From Chara braunii (lineage: Eukaryota; Streptophyta; Charophyceae; Charales; Characeae), in the NCBI GenBank assembly GCA_003427395.1, contig BFEA01000138.1:620596-665768 (forward strand): a stretch of 45,173 nucleotides of DNA, written 5' to 3'. Of the stretch, positions 32,209-41,590 are shown one piece after another. A program made the position numbers and the translations under genes. The notes beneath the pieces are model-generated. The model saw only the letters and a list, made by a program, of their open reading frames with translations. It was not told the origin of the DNA and made no database searches. Each line of letters starts with the position of its first letter. Within the stretch, counting starts at the first letter, position 1.

Positions 32209-32615
32209 AACTACTGTCGGAAGAATCGAAGAGCAAAAGCTCTGCTGCAGCCAAACATACAGCTACTGCATGTCAGAGACAGAGACAAGTCCTCGAAACA
32301 AAACATGATGCAAAAGTGCCTCAGATGTAATTGTTATTCACAGTAGCCTCTGGTGAACAAAGACTGGCAACAGGTCATTTTTTTTATCGGACTTCCGCCC
32401 AGTATAGCCATGACTTGTTCACGTGTCAACCCTAGAGTCGTATTTTTTCTCCAACAAAAGAAAATGAACCTATGTGTCTTATAGCAAATCTGTGAAACCC
32501 AAATACTACACCATCAAACCCAAGCAGACTCTGGTAAGCTGCTTGCTCCCTACTGCTGCGTTAAGGAGAATGAAAACTGCCACTCATCACACACACAACA
32601 GAGAACACAACTCAC

Positions 32616-32880
32616 CTCTATACAAATGAGGAGGTCTTGCAATCCTGTCTGCAATTTTCCTGGAATCAACTCCGGCTGAGGGGTTACAATGCCTATCGAG
32701 AAAAAGAATGCAATGAATAGCCCTTGCCACCATGTCATGAAGATAACCGCCTTAATGCACATAAATTTCCCTATGGGCTTAATTGGTGCCAGGAACTCTC
32801 GTGTGGCCATGTAAAACTGAACCAAGCAGTACATTGCCCACATCTGGCTGAAGTTCATCACAAAACTGATATAGGGATAC
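32616..32880 (-). CDS. LAZ1: LAZ1/TMEM184 protein, transmembrane-core exon
   Basis: This exon of 265 bases carries the family's most diagnostic block. It starts at 32880 after the acceptor TTGGTGCAG and ends at 32616 before GTGAGT. The first base completes a codon, and the exon then has 88 whole codons. It reads YPYISFVMNFSQMWAMYCLV, QFYMATREFLAPIKPIGKFM, CIKAVIFMTWWQGLFIAFFF and LQTGLQDLLICIE. These are the YPY-----NFSQ-WA-YCLVQFY, KPI-KF---K-V-F-TWWQG and LQD--ICIE motifs of plant LAZ1 and animal TMEM184 proteins, covering two membrane helices. ICIE joins in phase to MSIAAAAH of the next exon. The N-terminal half (about 150 residues) should lie at higher coordinates and was not found. Direction is toward 24.66 kb. 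Confidence 0.95.
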
Positions 32881-32883
32881 CTG

Positions 32884-32935
32884 CACCAACACCAACACCA
32901 CCACCACCACCACCACCACCACCACCATCATCATC
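32884..32935. repeat. (CAC)n microsatellite at a splice acceptor
   Basis: CACCAACACCAACACC followed by about ten CAC units and CATCATCAT. On the gene's strand this is GGT repeats ending three bases before the AG of the LAZ1 core exon. The usual pyrimidine tract is therefore absent. Confidence 0.95.
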
Positions 32936-33613
32936 GATATCAATGACTCATGATAAACAACATAAACTATCAATACCACCTATTCGAGTTACACTAAAAG
33001 AACAAGTGGAGGTCACCTAGACGCAGCGCAAAACCAGGGCACAGGGTTGCAAGCGGAAGAGAGGGGGCAACCGACAACAGAGTGCTGTCTGTGTCATAAA
33101 GTTTGAGCCCACGAGCTGTTCACCGGCAGCTAAATGTGTACACTGTGCACTTGAACTCCTGAGATTATTACAACAGCTACCCACGGTTTGCAGCAACAAG
33201 GGAGTTGTACCAGAAATGCAAGCTCTGCAGATCTCTGTGTTTACAATTAAGTCCTTGTCATTTTGAAAATGATTTGTTTGTCCTTGTTGTTCGTATTCGC
33301 AATTGACTTCGGGATATTTCTGCAATTTCCCCAACTGGCGCATGTCAGTAAATATTCTGCTCAAAAAATGGATTTGGCAGTTACACTGCAGGCCTAAATA
33401 CAAAGCAAGTGTTTTCCAATCGTTCTCATTTTCCCACTCCTAAAGGTGGTTGCTGGGGTTTTTGGGTTGAGGCAGTGTTGGACCCCCCGATGGTCGGCGG
33501 CCCTTGACTGGTCGGCTGCCGACCCGCCGACCGATCGGCTGGTCGGCACCTACCGGTCGGGGGTCGTCGGCACCCCGAATTTTTTTTTCTTTCTTTCTTT
33601 TTTTTTTTTTTTN

Positions 33614-33645
<32 letters not shown>

Positions 33646-34002
33646 CGCCGTGATGCCTTCACAGGAACATCACTATTACCTGTCTCTTCCCTGTCAACGT
33701 CCGCCCTGCCGCTGTGCGTGTTAATATAACTTTTTACTAAGTTTTGAGTACTTTGTAAGTTTGCAGTACTTTGTACAGATATGAGGTCAAATCTTTGAAT
33801 TTTCAAAAAATCAAAATTTCAAAAATTATATATTTTTCACCAATCCAGATTACGGCCCGACCTTTGTCTGGATGGCTTCAGACCGTATGGATTGACCCGG
33901 CCCCCCCGCACCTGTCCCCCACAAAAAACAAACAAACATTGTTTTCCTCATATTTGCCAAAGAATTTCGAGATGATCCTCAGCTACATTAATGCATAAAA
34001 GG

Positions 34003-34325
34003 CTAGGCTACCAGCCGGGCCGCGTGGGTCGTCCGGGTCACCTTATTTTCCTGGGCGGCCCGTCCGTGCAAGGACCAGGGAAGGTCCCAGCAAAAAAAAA
34101 AGGAAGAAAAAAAAAAAANAAAATCGAAAAATTCCGAAAAAAAACTATGTTATGCAGAACAACTTTTGTGCAGAACAACTTTTGCCTCTGGGTCCAATCG
34201 AAATTCTTTACCAAATTTAAAATAGAAAATAAAATACAAATACTTTTATTTAATAATTTGATAATTTTTATTTTATTTCTTTATCTTTTTTTGGCCCGGC
34301 CGGGCAAGTGGTCCCGGGCCACTAG
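34003..34325 (+). mobile_element. hAT-like MITE (CTAGGCTACCAG family), copy 3, right end damaged
   Basis: It starts CTAGGCTACCAGCCGGGCC and has the internal CTATGTTATGCAGAACAAC and CCTCTGGGTC blocks shared with copies 2 and 4. The right arm ends GGGCCACTAG, so about ten bases of the terminal repeat are deleted. Flanks ATAAAAGG and ATAAAATT match at six of eight positions, a weathered duplication. It lies within the 33473-35366 element. Confidence 0.8.
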
Positions 34326-34623
34326 ATAAAATTATTAAAAATTTAAAATATAATTTTTCCAGACTTCTTACTTTCTTTCAGGATTTGTTTTTTTCAGGGT
34401 GAGAGGACAGATCCGGCGGCTCTGGACCGGTCTGCGATCTGGGTGTATGGATCGTAGCCATGATGCATTCAATTTCTCAGGCTAGAGCTGCGGACGTCCG
34501 GTTTCCGGACCCCCAGCAGCAGACTGTCTGGACACTGGTCCGGATGTCCGGATGGTAGCAGCCATGTACCAGTACTGCTATCTTATCTGATTTCCTCCCT
34601 TTCTTCCCCACCCCCCTCCCCCT

Positions 34624-34708
34624 CCTCGATATATGCGTGTCATCCTTGCGCAGGGGCCATGCTAATCTTCGCTGTATCGTTCCAATTTTAACGGATGTCC
34701 TGAAGTAC
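34624..34708 (-). ncRNA. U6: U6 spliceosomal snRNA copy, probable pseudogene
   Basis: On the minus strand, from 34708, the sequence shows GGACATCCGTTAAAATTGGA, then ACGATACAGCGAAGATTAGC and ATGGCCCCTGCGCAAGGATG, then ACACGCATATATCGAG. This is the conserved U6 body in full order. Differences point to inactivity: the invariant ACAGAGA box, which pairs with the 5' splice site, reads ACAGCGA; the 5' hairpin is altered (GTACTTCAGGAC); after ATCGAG the 3' end is replaced by a G-rich stretch with no terminator T run. A 13-base A run sits just upstream, with no recognisable plant USE element. U6 catalyses pre-mRNA splicing with U2 and U5 in the nucleus. Confidence 0.85.
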
Positions 34709-34868
34709 TTTTTTTTTTTTTGCACTATCTTATCTGATTGATGTCACTTATTAGTTGAGTTATTACCTATATCTAGAGGTGTTCTATGCTGTCAATTATT
34801 TTCTGCAGGTCTCAAAAATATCCCCTCCAAATTCTCCAACAGTGCACCTTTGTAAACTGGCAGACGAC

Positions 34869-34975
34869 CAGTGTTGCATACCCCGATGGTCGGCGGCCCT
34901 TCACTGGTCGGTTGCCAACCCGCCGACCGGTCGGCTGGTCGGCACCTACAGGTTGGGGGTCGTCGGCACCCCGCA
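34869..34975 (+). mobile_element. Second left-end copy of the CAGTGTTGCA hAT-like family
   Basis: CAGTGTTGCATACCCCGATG and the next 85 bases repeat 33473-33577 with a few changes. It may be the left end of a separate 498-bp element sharing the right end at 35366, but its flank CAGACGAC does not match GGTTGAGG. A nested or rearranged copy is more likely. Confidence 0.6.
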
Positions 34976-35059
34976 AAACAAACAAACAAACAAAAAAATA
35001 TACATATATATGTTTTGGGTCCAGAACCCCTAATAACCTCACCAACAGCCCCATAGCGG

Positions 35060-35180
35060 CCCCCAATACCCCCCCACCACATCCTCATCACCCCCCCCAA
35101 TACTCCCTATACCACCCCTATACCCCCTATACCACCCCAATACCCCCTATACCACCCCTATACTCCCTATACCCCCCCAT
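35060..35180. repeat. C-rich minisatellite (ATACCCCCTATACCACCCC-like)
   Basis: Irregular units of about 18-20 bases, such as 'ATACCCCCTATACCACCCC', are repeated about six times within the hAT-like element. Confidence 0.8.
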
Positions 35181-35374
35181 CCCCAAAAGTTTCTCAGCGG
35201 ATTTGGGCTGTACTCAGCAAGTGAGTACAGCCCCCAACTCAGATTTGGAAAAAAAACACTGGATGGTTGTTTTCTGACTGGTCGGCAGACCGCCGACTGG
35301 TCGGCCCTACTGGTCGGCTGCAATACGGTTGGCGGTCGGGTCAGCGGTCAGCGGGGGTGCAACCTGGGTTGAGG

Positions 35375-36385
35375 CCTTTCAGCTTGGGCTAAATCAGAAA
35401 TGGGGGGTTAACCCCAGCAGCAGGAGTAGCCTGCCGAACCTACAAGCCCTCAGACCTCTGTAATCCTAGTCCCATCCTGCAGACCGTGGGCCAACCTTTT
35501 CTGAGTCCCACGGGCAATCTGCTACCTGACACAACTGAACCTGCCAGTTCTTTCTCTTTTCCTTTCAGACAGTGGCCCTGCTGTTCAAGTTGTCTTTTCT
35601 GCTCGTGGTCCCTGACTCTCTACTGTGCGCTTGCCATCGCAGAGCTGCTCTACCACACCCACCGTACTGCCTTAGGATCCATCTGTCGCCCTCCCGATAC
35701 CGTCCCTCATTCCCTTCCAAGTAGCACTTCTCTCAGCTTTGTCGTTCTGCGATAACAATTGCTACCTGGACCTCGGCGTGCCTGCTGCAGTATCCCTACC
35801 CCTTCCCACCTCCACAATCTAACACATTCCTTGGCCGGCTTGCCTGTCCCACGTTCTTCCAAGATCAACTAGCGGCATCCATGTTCCTCCTTACCTATCC
35901 CAATCACATCATCGCTGGCGCAGTATGTACTTTTTGTGGGTGTCTCTTTCTACTCGGTGCACGCTGCCACAATTGTCCTGATCCCTCTTCTTCTCTGCGG
36001 CACTGCCATCCTGCATACCTGCTCCCTCTGCACTATCCAGTTCCCACTACCCGTCTATTCCTTGCTTCCCATCCTCTCATGCCCTTTACCTTCCGCCCCT
36101 GCCCTTCTGCTCCTCTTTTGTTTCCCCTGTTCCCCGACTTTTCTGATGGTACCCTTCCTGAGTTGGTACTGTGAGTCCTTCTCTGCTAACCCGCGAGGGT
36201 CTGAGGTGGGCCCTTTGGACAACCACCCACTAGCATGGGTTTGGAGATGTTACCACTCGGCGGCTGTTGATCTGGTTCGACTCTGTGACAGCCCTCCTGA
36301 TTCAGTACGGATGCATGCTGCTAGTGTGCTGCGACCAAGTACTTGAGCAGAGGTAAGCCACCCTTCGCCATATGTGCAATTGAAA
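35375..36385. other. No recognisable gene upstream of the LINE
   Basis: A pyrimidine-rich plus strand gives several short open frames (for example at 35486, 35881 and 35936) with no family motif. It could be the 5' part of the LINE, but no endonuclease motif is visible. Confidence 0.4.
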
Positions 36386-36389
36386 GTCC

Positions 36390-39062
36390 CCTGGTGATGG
36401 CCGATTGTGGAGTCAGCCAGAACGCATCATAGGGACATCTGTGGCGGGACACTATATGATTTTTGGACAGCTACGATCAAGTCAATTGGGCCTTTCTCAA
36501 CGCAAGCATGGAGAAAATGGGGGTGGGACCTAACTTCAGGAAATGGGTCAGGATCTTATACAACGATGCATCAGGAGGAAATGAGTTAGGATCTTATACG
36601 ATGATGTACCAGGTTGCGTACAAGTCAATGGACTTCTTGTCGGAGAGATATCTGATTCCTGGTCAGTCCGGCAAGGAGATCCCTTAGCCCCACCGATTTT
36701 CCTATTTGTTATGGAAGCTATTGCCTCCTTCTTACGCAAGGATCCCTCAATCCAAAGGTTGCCAGCCCTCAACACCAGTACCCCACATCCATTTTCCAAC
36801 AGTGATAATGTTTGCAGACGATCTCACGGTCCTTATAAGGGCATCTGATTCCTCAGTACAAGCACTAGTCAGGGCAATGGAAGCATTCAGGCTGGCCTCG
36901 GAAATGAAGATTAACCAGAAAAAGATGATAGGATGGTAGCTATCGGAGGAAGAGACACCCCGAATGGAAGGTCCCGAAGCAGAAACGGCATGGGAGAAAC
37001 CGGATTAACCAACGAGATACTTGGGAACCATGGTGACCAAAGATGGCCCAGCCCCACAAATGGCACAGAACGTACTAACTAATCAAATTAACAGGATGGG
37101 GAGATGGGGGAACACTTTCACCTCATTACTGGGAATGAGCCTTAACTATCAACACCTCCGTCTTCTCAATGATGTGGTACATTGCCTCCATCTGGACCAT
37201 ACCCGAACAAACTATCAAAGAGCTCAACAGTAGAGCCCGAGCCTACCTATGGGCAGGTGACCCGAACAAAACGAAGTACATCGGACTACATCCCTAAGAT
37301 CGCCTGGCACTACATAACGAGAAGGCCATCAAAGGGGGGACTAGGAATAATCCACCCCAAACAGGAAACCAAAGTACTTCAGATCAAATGGATAGTCAAG
37401 TCACTAACCCAGCCAAGGCTAGCATGGCACAAACTAGCCATTGACAGCATCAGAGCTTTAGCTCCGGTCCAAAGCCCAATCAACATGGCTGGCCTATTTT
37501 GGGTGCTGAACAAGGAGTGGACGCCGAAGACCGGTAGGAGGAGCCGGCCTGCACACTCGTCACCAAACGAGGTGCAACCCACCACCCCCTTTTGGTCAGC
37601 TCTCATCTGCATTTGGAGAGAAATGATGCCAAAAAGGCAAAAAAACGAAGTCCAGAGAGTAACTCCTGCATCAGTCCCTGGTCGGAAACCCAAGTTATGG
37701 CAAAAAAGGTAAAAACAACTAAGTCCAGAGAGGAAGTCCTGCATCAGCACCTGGTCAGAAACCCATGTATAAGGGACGTAGGGGATTATCCACTGTCACT
37801 TGCAACCAGCCAGCGTTGATCAGGCACGGAATCTGGAAGGTGAGTCGCATCTGGGACGATTGAAGGGCTGCCACCGCCGATATGAGAACTTGACAACAGT
37901 AATCAAACAGCATCCCGGTCAGCTGGAAGGACTCGTTGAAAGAGGACTTCTCCTCAAAATCGGGGGAATGGGGAGTGCTGACACAGGAGACATTACCACA
38001 AAGAGCCTCTACCAATTCTACTGCAGACCTCCTGGATCAGGCCTCGCAGGAGTGTTCATCTCCTTTCCGATAGATCGTACCAACCCCAAATCCCTCTCCA
38101 TCCACAACATCCACCCACAAGAAACAGCCCTAAATCCCTATACGCTTCGAGAAATAATACTACAGTCTTCACCCGAATAAAACGCCCGCTCATTATCGCT
38201 GCATCTGGGCTGAAAGTTGTGCGAAATGCAGCTATAATGACCGGGCGTTCTATTAGAGTGAAGACGGTAGGCAACTGGCTGGAAAACTATATTCCAAATG
38301 GACACAGCAGTCCAGGAGTTCGACCCGGAGGAATGGGTGTGGGTCTCGGGCAACAAAATAGATTCTGTAAGACCCCACTCAGATAACAGACAGTACACAG
38401 TCAAGATGGGGTACAAGATGCTACTAAAAACAGAAGGACCCGGAGCCAGTAATCAAAGAAAGATGGATGAACCTGTTACGACAGAGAACGGAACCAATCT
38501 CCGAGTTTCCTTTGCGGAAGTACAAATCACTACGTCCAGTCAATATTTAAAAAAAGCCTTCAATGGCTGATCACCTACAATGCTCTCCCAGTGAGCACCT
38601 GGCTTCACGTCCGTAGAATGAACCATAGACAAGTCCAGCAATCTCGCTATAGTTTTCAGCCAGTTGCCTGAATTCCTATACGACCCAAATAGTTCCGAAC
38701 GATGTCTAGTATGCTCAGATATCGAACCGGAGGACCTAATACACTGCCTGATAACCTGCAAGCTCGCTATACTGACCTGTGGGTGAGCGCCTCAGTCCTC
38801 TGGGACCACCACCTATTCCCCTCTTGCCTTCCCGAACACCCAATCCAACTACTCCTATGGAGTAACATCCCTGCTCAAGTTAACAAATCTGAACACATTT
38901 GGTTAGGGAACTTTGGGATAAATAATCAGGAAGGTGACACTCTGGGTCATTTGGAAGGAGAGGTGTAGCAGGGACCATAGACACACCAGTCACATCTGCA
39001 GTTCGAACAAAAAATTGAAGTCCAGCAATCCGAGTGAACAGGTATGGGTAACAACGAGACTC
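36390..39062 (+). pseudogene. LINE-type (non-LTR) retrotransposon, decayed
   Basis: Ordered LINE reverse transcriptase landmarks are present across frameshifts. SYDQVNWAFLNASMEKMG and FRKWVRILYNDA are followed by SWSVRQGDPLAPPIFLFVM, then the catalytic FADDLTVLIRASD (about 36810) and YLGTMVTKDGPAP. RARAYLWAGDP and KGGLGIIHPKQETKVLQIKW (thumb region) come next. Toward the end CLVCSDIEPEDLIHCLITC (about 38700) fits the zinc-binding domain after plant LINE RTs, and VIWKERCSRDH (about 38950) is the usual W-IW-ER motif. About 36590 there is a small internal duplication. A MITE interrupts it at 38160. Stops and shifts make it inactive. Confidence 0.85.
38160..38270. mobile_element. MITE with CTACMGTCTTCAC termini, copy 2, inside the LINE
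   Basis: The left arm CTACAGTCTTCACCCGAATA plus AAACGCCCGCTCATTATCGC is the inverse of the right arm ending GAGTGAAGACGGTAG. The arms together cover almost the whole 111 bp, separated only by CTGGGCTGAAAGTTGTGCGA-type sequence. The LINE text before and after is continuous in type, so this is an insertion into the LINE. Confidence 0.85.
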
Positions 39063-39125
39063 GGTTTAGGGTTTTGGGTTTTGGGTTTTGAGTTTGGGTT
39101 TTGGGTTTTGGGTTTTGGGTTTTGG
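39063..39125 (+). repeat. TTTTGGG telomere-like tract
   Basis: One TTTAGGG (the common plant telomere unit) is followed by about eight TTTTGGG units with one TTTGAG variant. It lies directly after the LINE C-terminal motifs. G-runs of three with T4 spacers could form a quadruplex. A short interstitial tract, not a chromosome end. Confidence 0.9.
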
Positions 39126-39659
39126 AGACTGAGATCCGGTGCCAATGGAAGAAGGTCAAGATCCAAATCCAGCAGGACCTGCAGAGACAGTAAGAGTGGG
39201 TATCAAAGTTCAGGAGAGCATGGTTGGTCCACAGAAAAATAGCTGATGTTCACGAACTACAACTCAGATGGAAAGACTGGCATAACTCTGCTACCCCCCG
39301 AGGGATAAGTAGTTCTCACCATGATGCCCGACAAGATTTCATAGACACATGAGACGTTCCAGTGTCAATCCAGTGGCTGATCTCTGTTTTCCTTGCACTA
39401 TCGATCAGCTGACAGGTTCCCACCGAGGAATCTGAGAGCAGACTCAGGGGAAGGCAAGCTGACAGTCCAGTCAGTTCTCCACTACAGTGGAGTAATCAAT
39501 GCTGTTCAGGGATCCTTCAGCCAGACGGAAGCGGCGTGCGTGAGTCCAATGATGTAATTCTGCCAAAATTACTTGCCGGGGGAATAGGAACCGGACTGGA
39601 TACAGAGACAGGACCATAAGGACCCGTTTTATCAAAAAAAGGAAAAAAAAAAAAGAGGC

Positions 39660-40080
39660 GAGTGCTGGTCGAGACATCTTACACCACCCCTTGACAGATT
39701 TGCGAGTTTCTAGAACGCCTCCTTGTGTACTTTTTGTAGTCGATGTAAATTGTAGTCATGATCCTTGTGACTCTTTGTGAAATACAGGAGATATGGCATG
39801 CGTGCTTCTTGTGTACTTGAATGTATACGAGTGAAAACTCTCGTCAGATACAGAAATTCTGAGGTGCATGCTGCTCCAGACATCTGACGCCAACACGTCC
39901 CATTTTCGTGAGCTTCTGGAAAGGTTCCTTGTGTACTTTTTTTGTTGCTGTCAATGTATACTAGGGACGATCCTTGTCAGATACAGAAATTATGGGGCGC
40001 ATACTGCTACAAACATCTGAAACCGCCCTTTCCAGATTTGTGAGCTTCTACAACGGCTCCGAGATTAGTGAGCTGTCTCT
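39660..40080 (+). repeat. Three diverged tandem units of about 140-200 bp
   Basis: CATCTTACACC...CCTTGTGTACTTTTTG begins near 39675, CATCTGACGCC...CCTTGTGTACTTTTTT near 39876, and CATCTGAAACC near 40013. Shared blocks are TTYGTGAGCTTCT, GTCAGATACAGAAATT and GCATRCTGCT. A related pair, GATGTGACTC-CCG-GAGAG, occurs at 40080 and 40290. No coding region was recognised up to 40595. Confidence 0.75.
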
Positions 40081-40595
40081 GATGTGACTCACCGTGAGAG
40101 ACGGGGAGCCAGCCGTTTCCATTCTAGGCATTCATTCAACTCACCACTTTCCAGAATGAATCTGCCCCTACTTATGACCAGCAGTGGATGAATCTGAATG
40201 CAATCACGTTCACAGCTTGGCGATGCCTTTTCTTTTTTTTTTTTCTCTTTTTTTTGACGAGAAAGAAGAATCTTGTCTTGGCTGTTTCTAATGTGACTCC
40301 CCGCGAGAGGCGTGGATCAATCGATTGCCTGTCAGCCCCTTTCATTTCAGGGTATTCTCGCGCAGCTCCTTCCAGACCGTATCTGACTGCACTTCTGCCC
40401 ACACCAGGGGTGGTGAACGAGTGAAAACAAGAAAATGACTGCCGCATTTCATTCCAGCTGCTGGCAGCAGGTCCAGCAAAATGGGTGATACCCATGCCAA
40501 CCAACAAATTTCCCCTAATCGTTCCCACCCCCTCCACGTTCGGCAAAGCTTGCTGGGCAAGCCATTTTCACACTTGGCATGAATGTGGTTTAAGG

Positions 40596-40633
40596 CTGTC
40601 TCTTATACACATCTAGATGTGTATAAGAGACAG
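40596..40633. other. Nextera mate-pair junction adapter (artefact)
   Basis: CTGTCTCTTATACACATCT is followed directly by AGATGTGTATAAGAGACAG, two 19-bp Tn5 mosaic ends head to head. This 38-bp palindrome is exactly the circularisation junction of Nextera mate-pair libraries. It marks a join between two DNA ends that may lie kilobases apart. Confidence 0.97.

Positions 40634-40678
<45 letters not shown>
40634..40678. repeat. (GA)n microsatellite next to the adapter
   Basis: CACACAGAGAG... runs directly from the adapter to 40678. A GA run at a contig edge could explain why the assembler accepted the chimeric read. Confidence 0.9.
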
Positions 40679-40681
<3 letters not shown>

Positions 40682-40686
40682 CCTAC

Positions 40687-40750
40687 CTTGTAAGGGGTCG
40701 CTGGATATGGGTTGCGGAACTCTGCGCTGATGAGCGCTTGGTGACTGGAA
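40687..40750 (-). CDS. Possible 64-bp exon, minus strand
   Basis: The donor ACAAG|GTAGGT (ending at 40687) is good. The acceptor TTGCTAAG is weak, with no pyrimidine tract. If spliced from the exon ending at 42164 it reads (G)VPVTKRSSAQSSATHIQRPL in phase, and its last two bases would be in phase with the LAZ1 core exon at 32880. The peptide does not match LAZ1 and an adapter junction lies between, so phase agreement may be chance. Confidence 0.2.
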
Positions 40751-40848
40751 CTTAGCAACTGTTTAATATGATAATTCGTTGGAATTTCTATGCTGTGCTA
40801 TCCTGGACTCTGCATCTCTGGTCTCCAGTGTGGACTTCATGTGACCTC

Positions 40849-40852
<4 letters not shown>

Positions 40853-40922
<70 letters not shown>
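40853..40922. repeat. (TG)n microsatellite
   Basis: About thirty-five uninterrupted TG units. Confidence 0.97.
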
Positions 40923-40926
<4 letters not shown>

Positions 40927-41103
40927 CGAGGTGATGAGCAGTGAGGCTCTATGCAGGATTTAGCTTAGGGTTGAAATTGGCTCTGAAAATTGTTGGGAAT
41001 CTGCCGAAAAAGTAGGATATTTAACAGGATCAAAATGAAAACATTTGATAAAACTTTGACTGCAGCATATGCCAGGACCCAATTTTCAAGACACCTATCA
41101 AGC

Positions 41104-41270
41104 CTGCCGTCTCACGTGAATCGAACGCGTGGTCATTATAGCTGTATGCAGACTGAAAGTTCCGCCAAATGCAGCTATAATGACCAGGCGTTCTCTTCGG
41201 GCGAAGGCGGCAGCACTTCCCTCAAATTCAGCTATAATGATCGGCTGTTCTTTTCGGGTGAAGACGGTAG
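41104..41270. mobile_element. MITE (ATTATAGCTGTAT family), copy 3, with extra right arm
   Basis: A full element, 41104-41213, has arms CTGCCGTC...GGTCATTATAGCTGTAT and ATGCAGCTATAATGACC...GAAGGCGGCAG. It is followed by a second right arm (41217-41270) reading AATTCAGCTATAATGATCGG and ending GGGTGAAGACGGTAG. The central AGACTGAAAGTTCCGCCAAA resembles the centre of copy 2 at 38160. Confidence 0.8.
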
Positions 41271-41590
41271 TACTCCCTGCTCCGATCACTGAGCGACGGG
41301 TACATCGGACTGCAGAGTGCTATGCTTGGTAGTTGTTCAGGACTGTAGAACCAGCGAGACCCCGACTAGGAAGGACACTTGTTAACCTTGCCATGACAGG
41401 GAAGGGTCCCACCCCTGTTCTCTCCCACTGTCCTTCTCACTCCACGACATCCACATACTGCAACCCCCTTGTTGGCCACCCCGTTCCCGCACTCGGCCCC
41501 CCAAACGCCCACAACCTTTTGCACCCTTTCCCCATCTCTCTCCCCCTCCCCCTCCTCACCACACATTTCACAATCCAATAAGGGTCTGAC

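Larger units (their letters stand above)
33473..35366. mobile_element. 1.9-kb hAT-like element with GGTTGAGG target duplication
   Basis: The left end is CAGTGTTGGACCCCCCGATG. The right end, read inward, is CAGGTTGCACCCCCGCTGAC. Perfect 8-bp repeats GGTTGAGG lie outside (33465-33472 and 35367-35374). Both ends are crowded with GGTCGGC/GCCGACC motifs, like the subterminal binding sites of hAT elements. Inside are a T run with an N (33580-33645), a MITE (34003-34325), a U6 copy (34624-34708) and a second left-end copy at 34869-34975. No transposase was seen. It lies about 590 bases upstream of the LAZ1 core exon on that gene's strand. Confidence 0.75.

Noticed and set aside
31646-32330. 220-codon plus-strand frame
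   Set aside because: Composed of ACGC-type microsatellite and a 62-bp duplication; no domain, and repeated segments recur in another frame.
40596-40633. A natural Tn5-type transposon end or regulatory palindrome
   Set aside because: The 38 bases equal the mate-pair adapter exactly, and there is no transposase or target duplication. A library artefact is far simpler.
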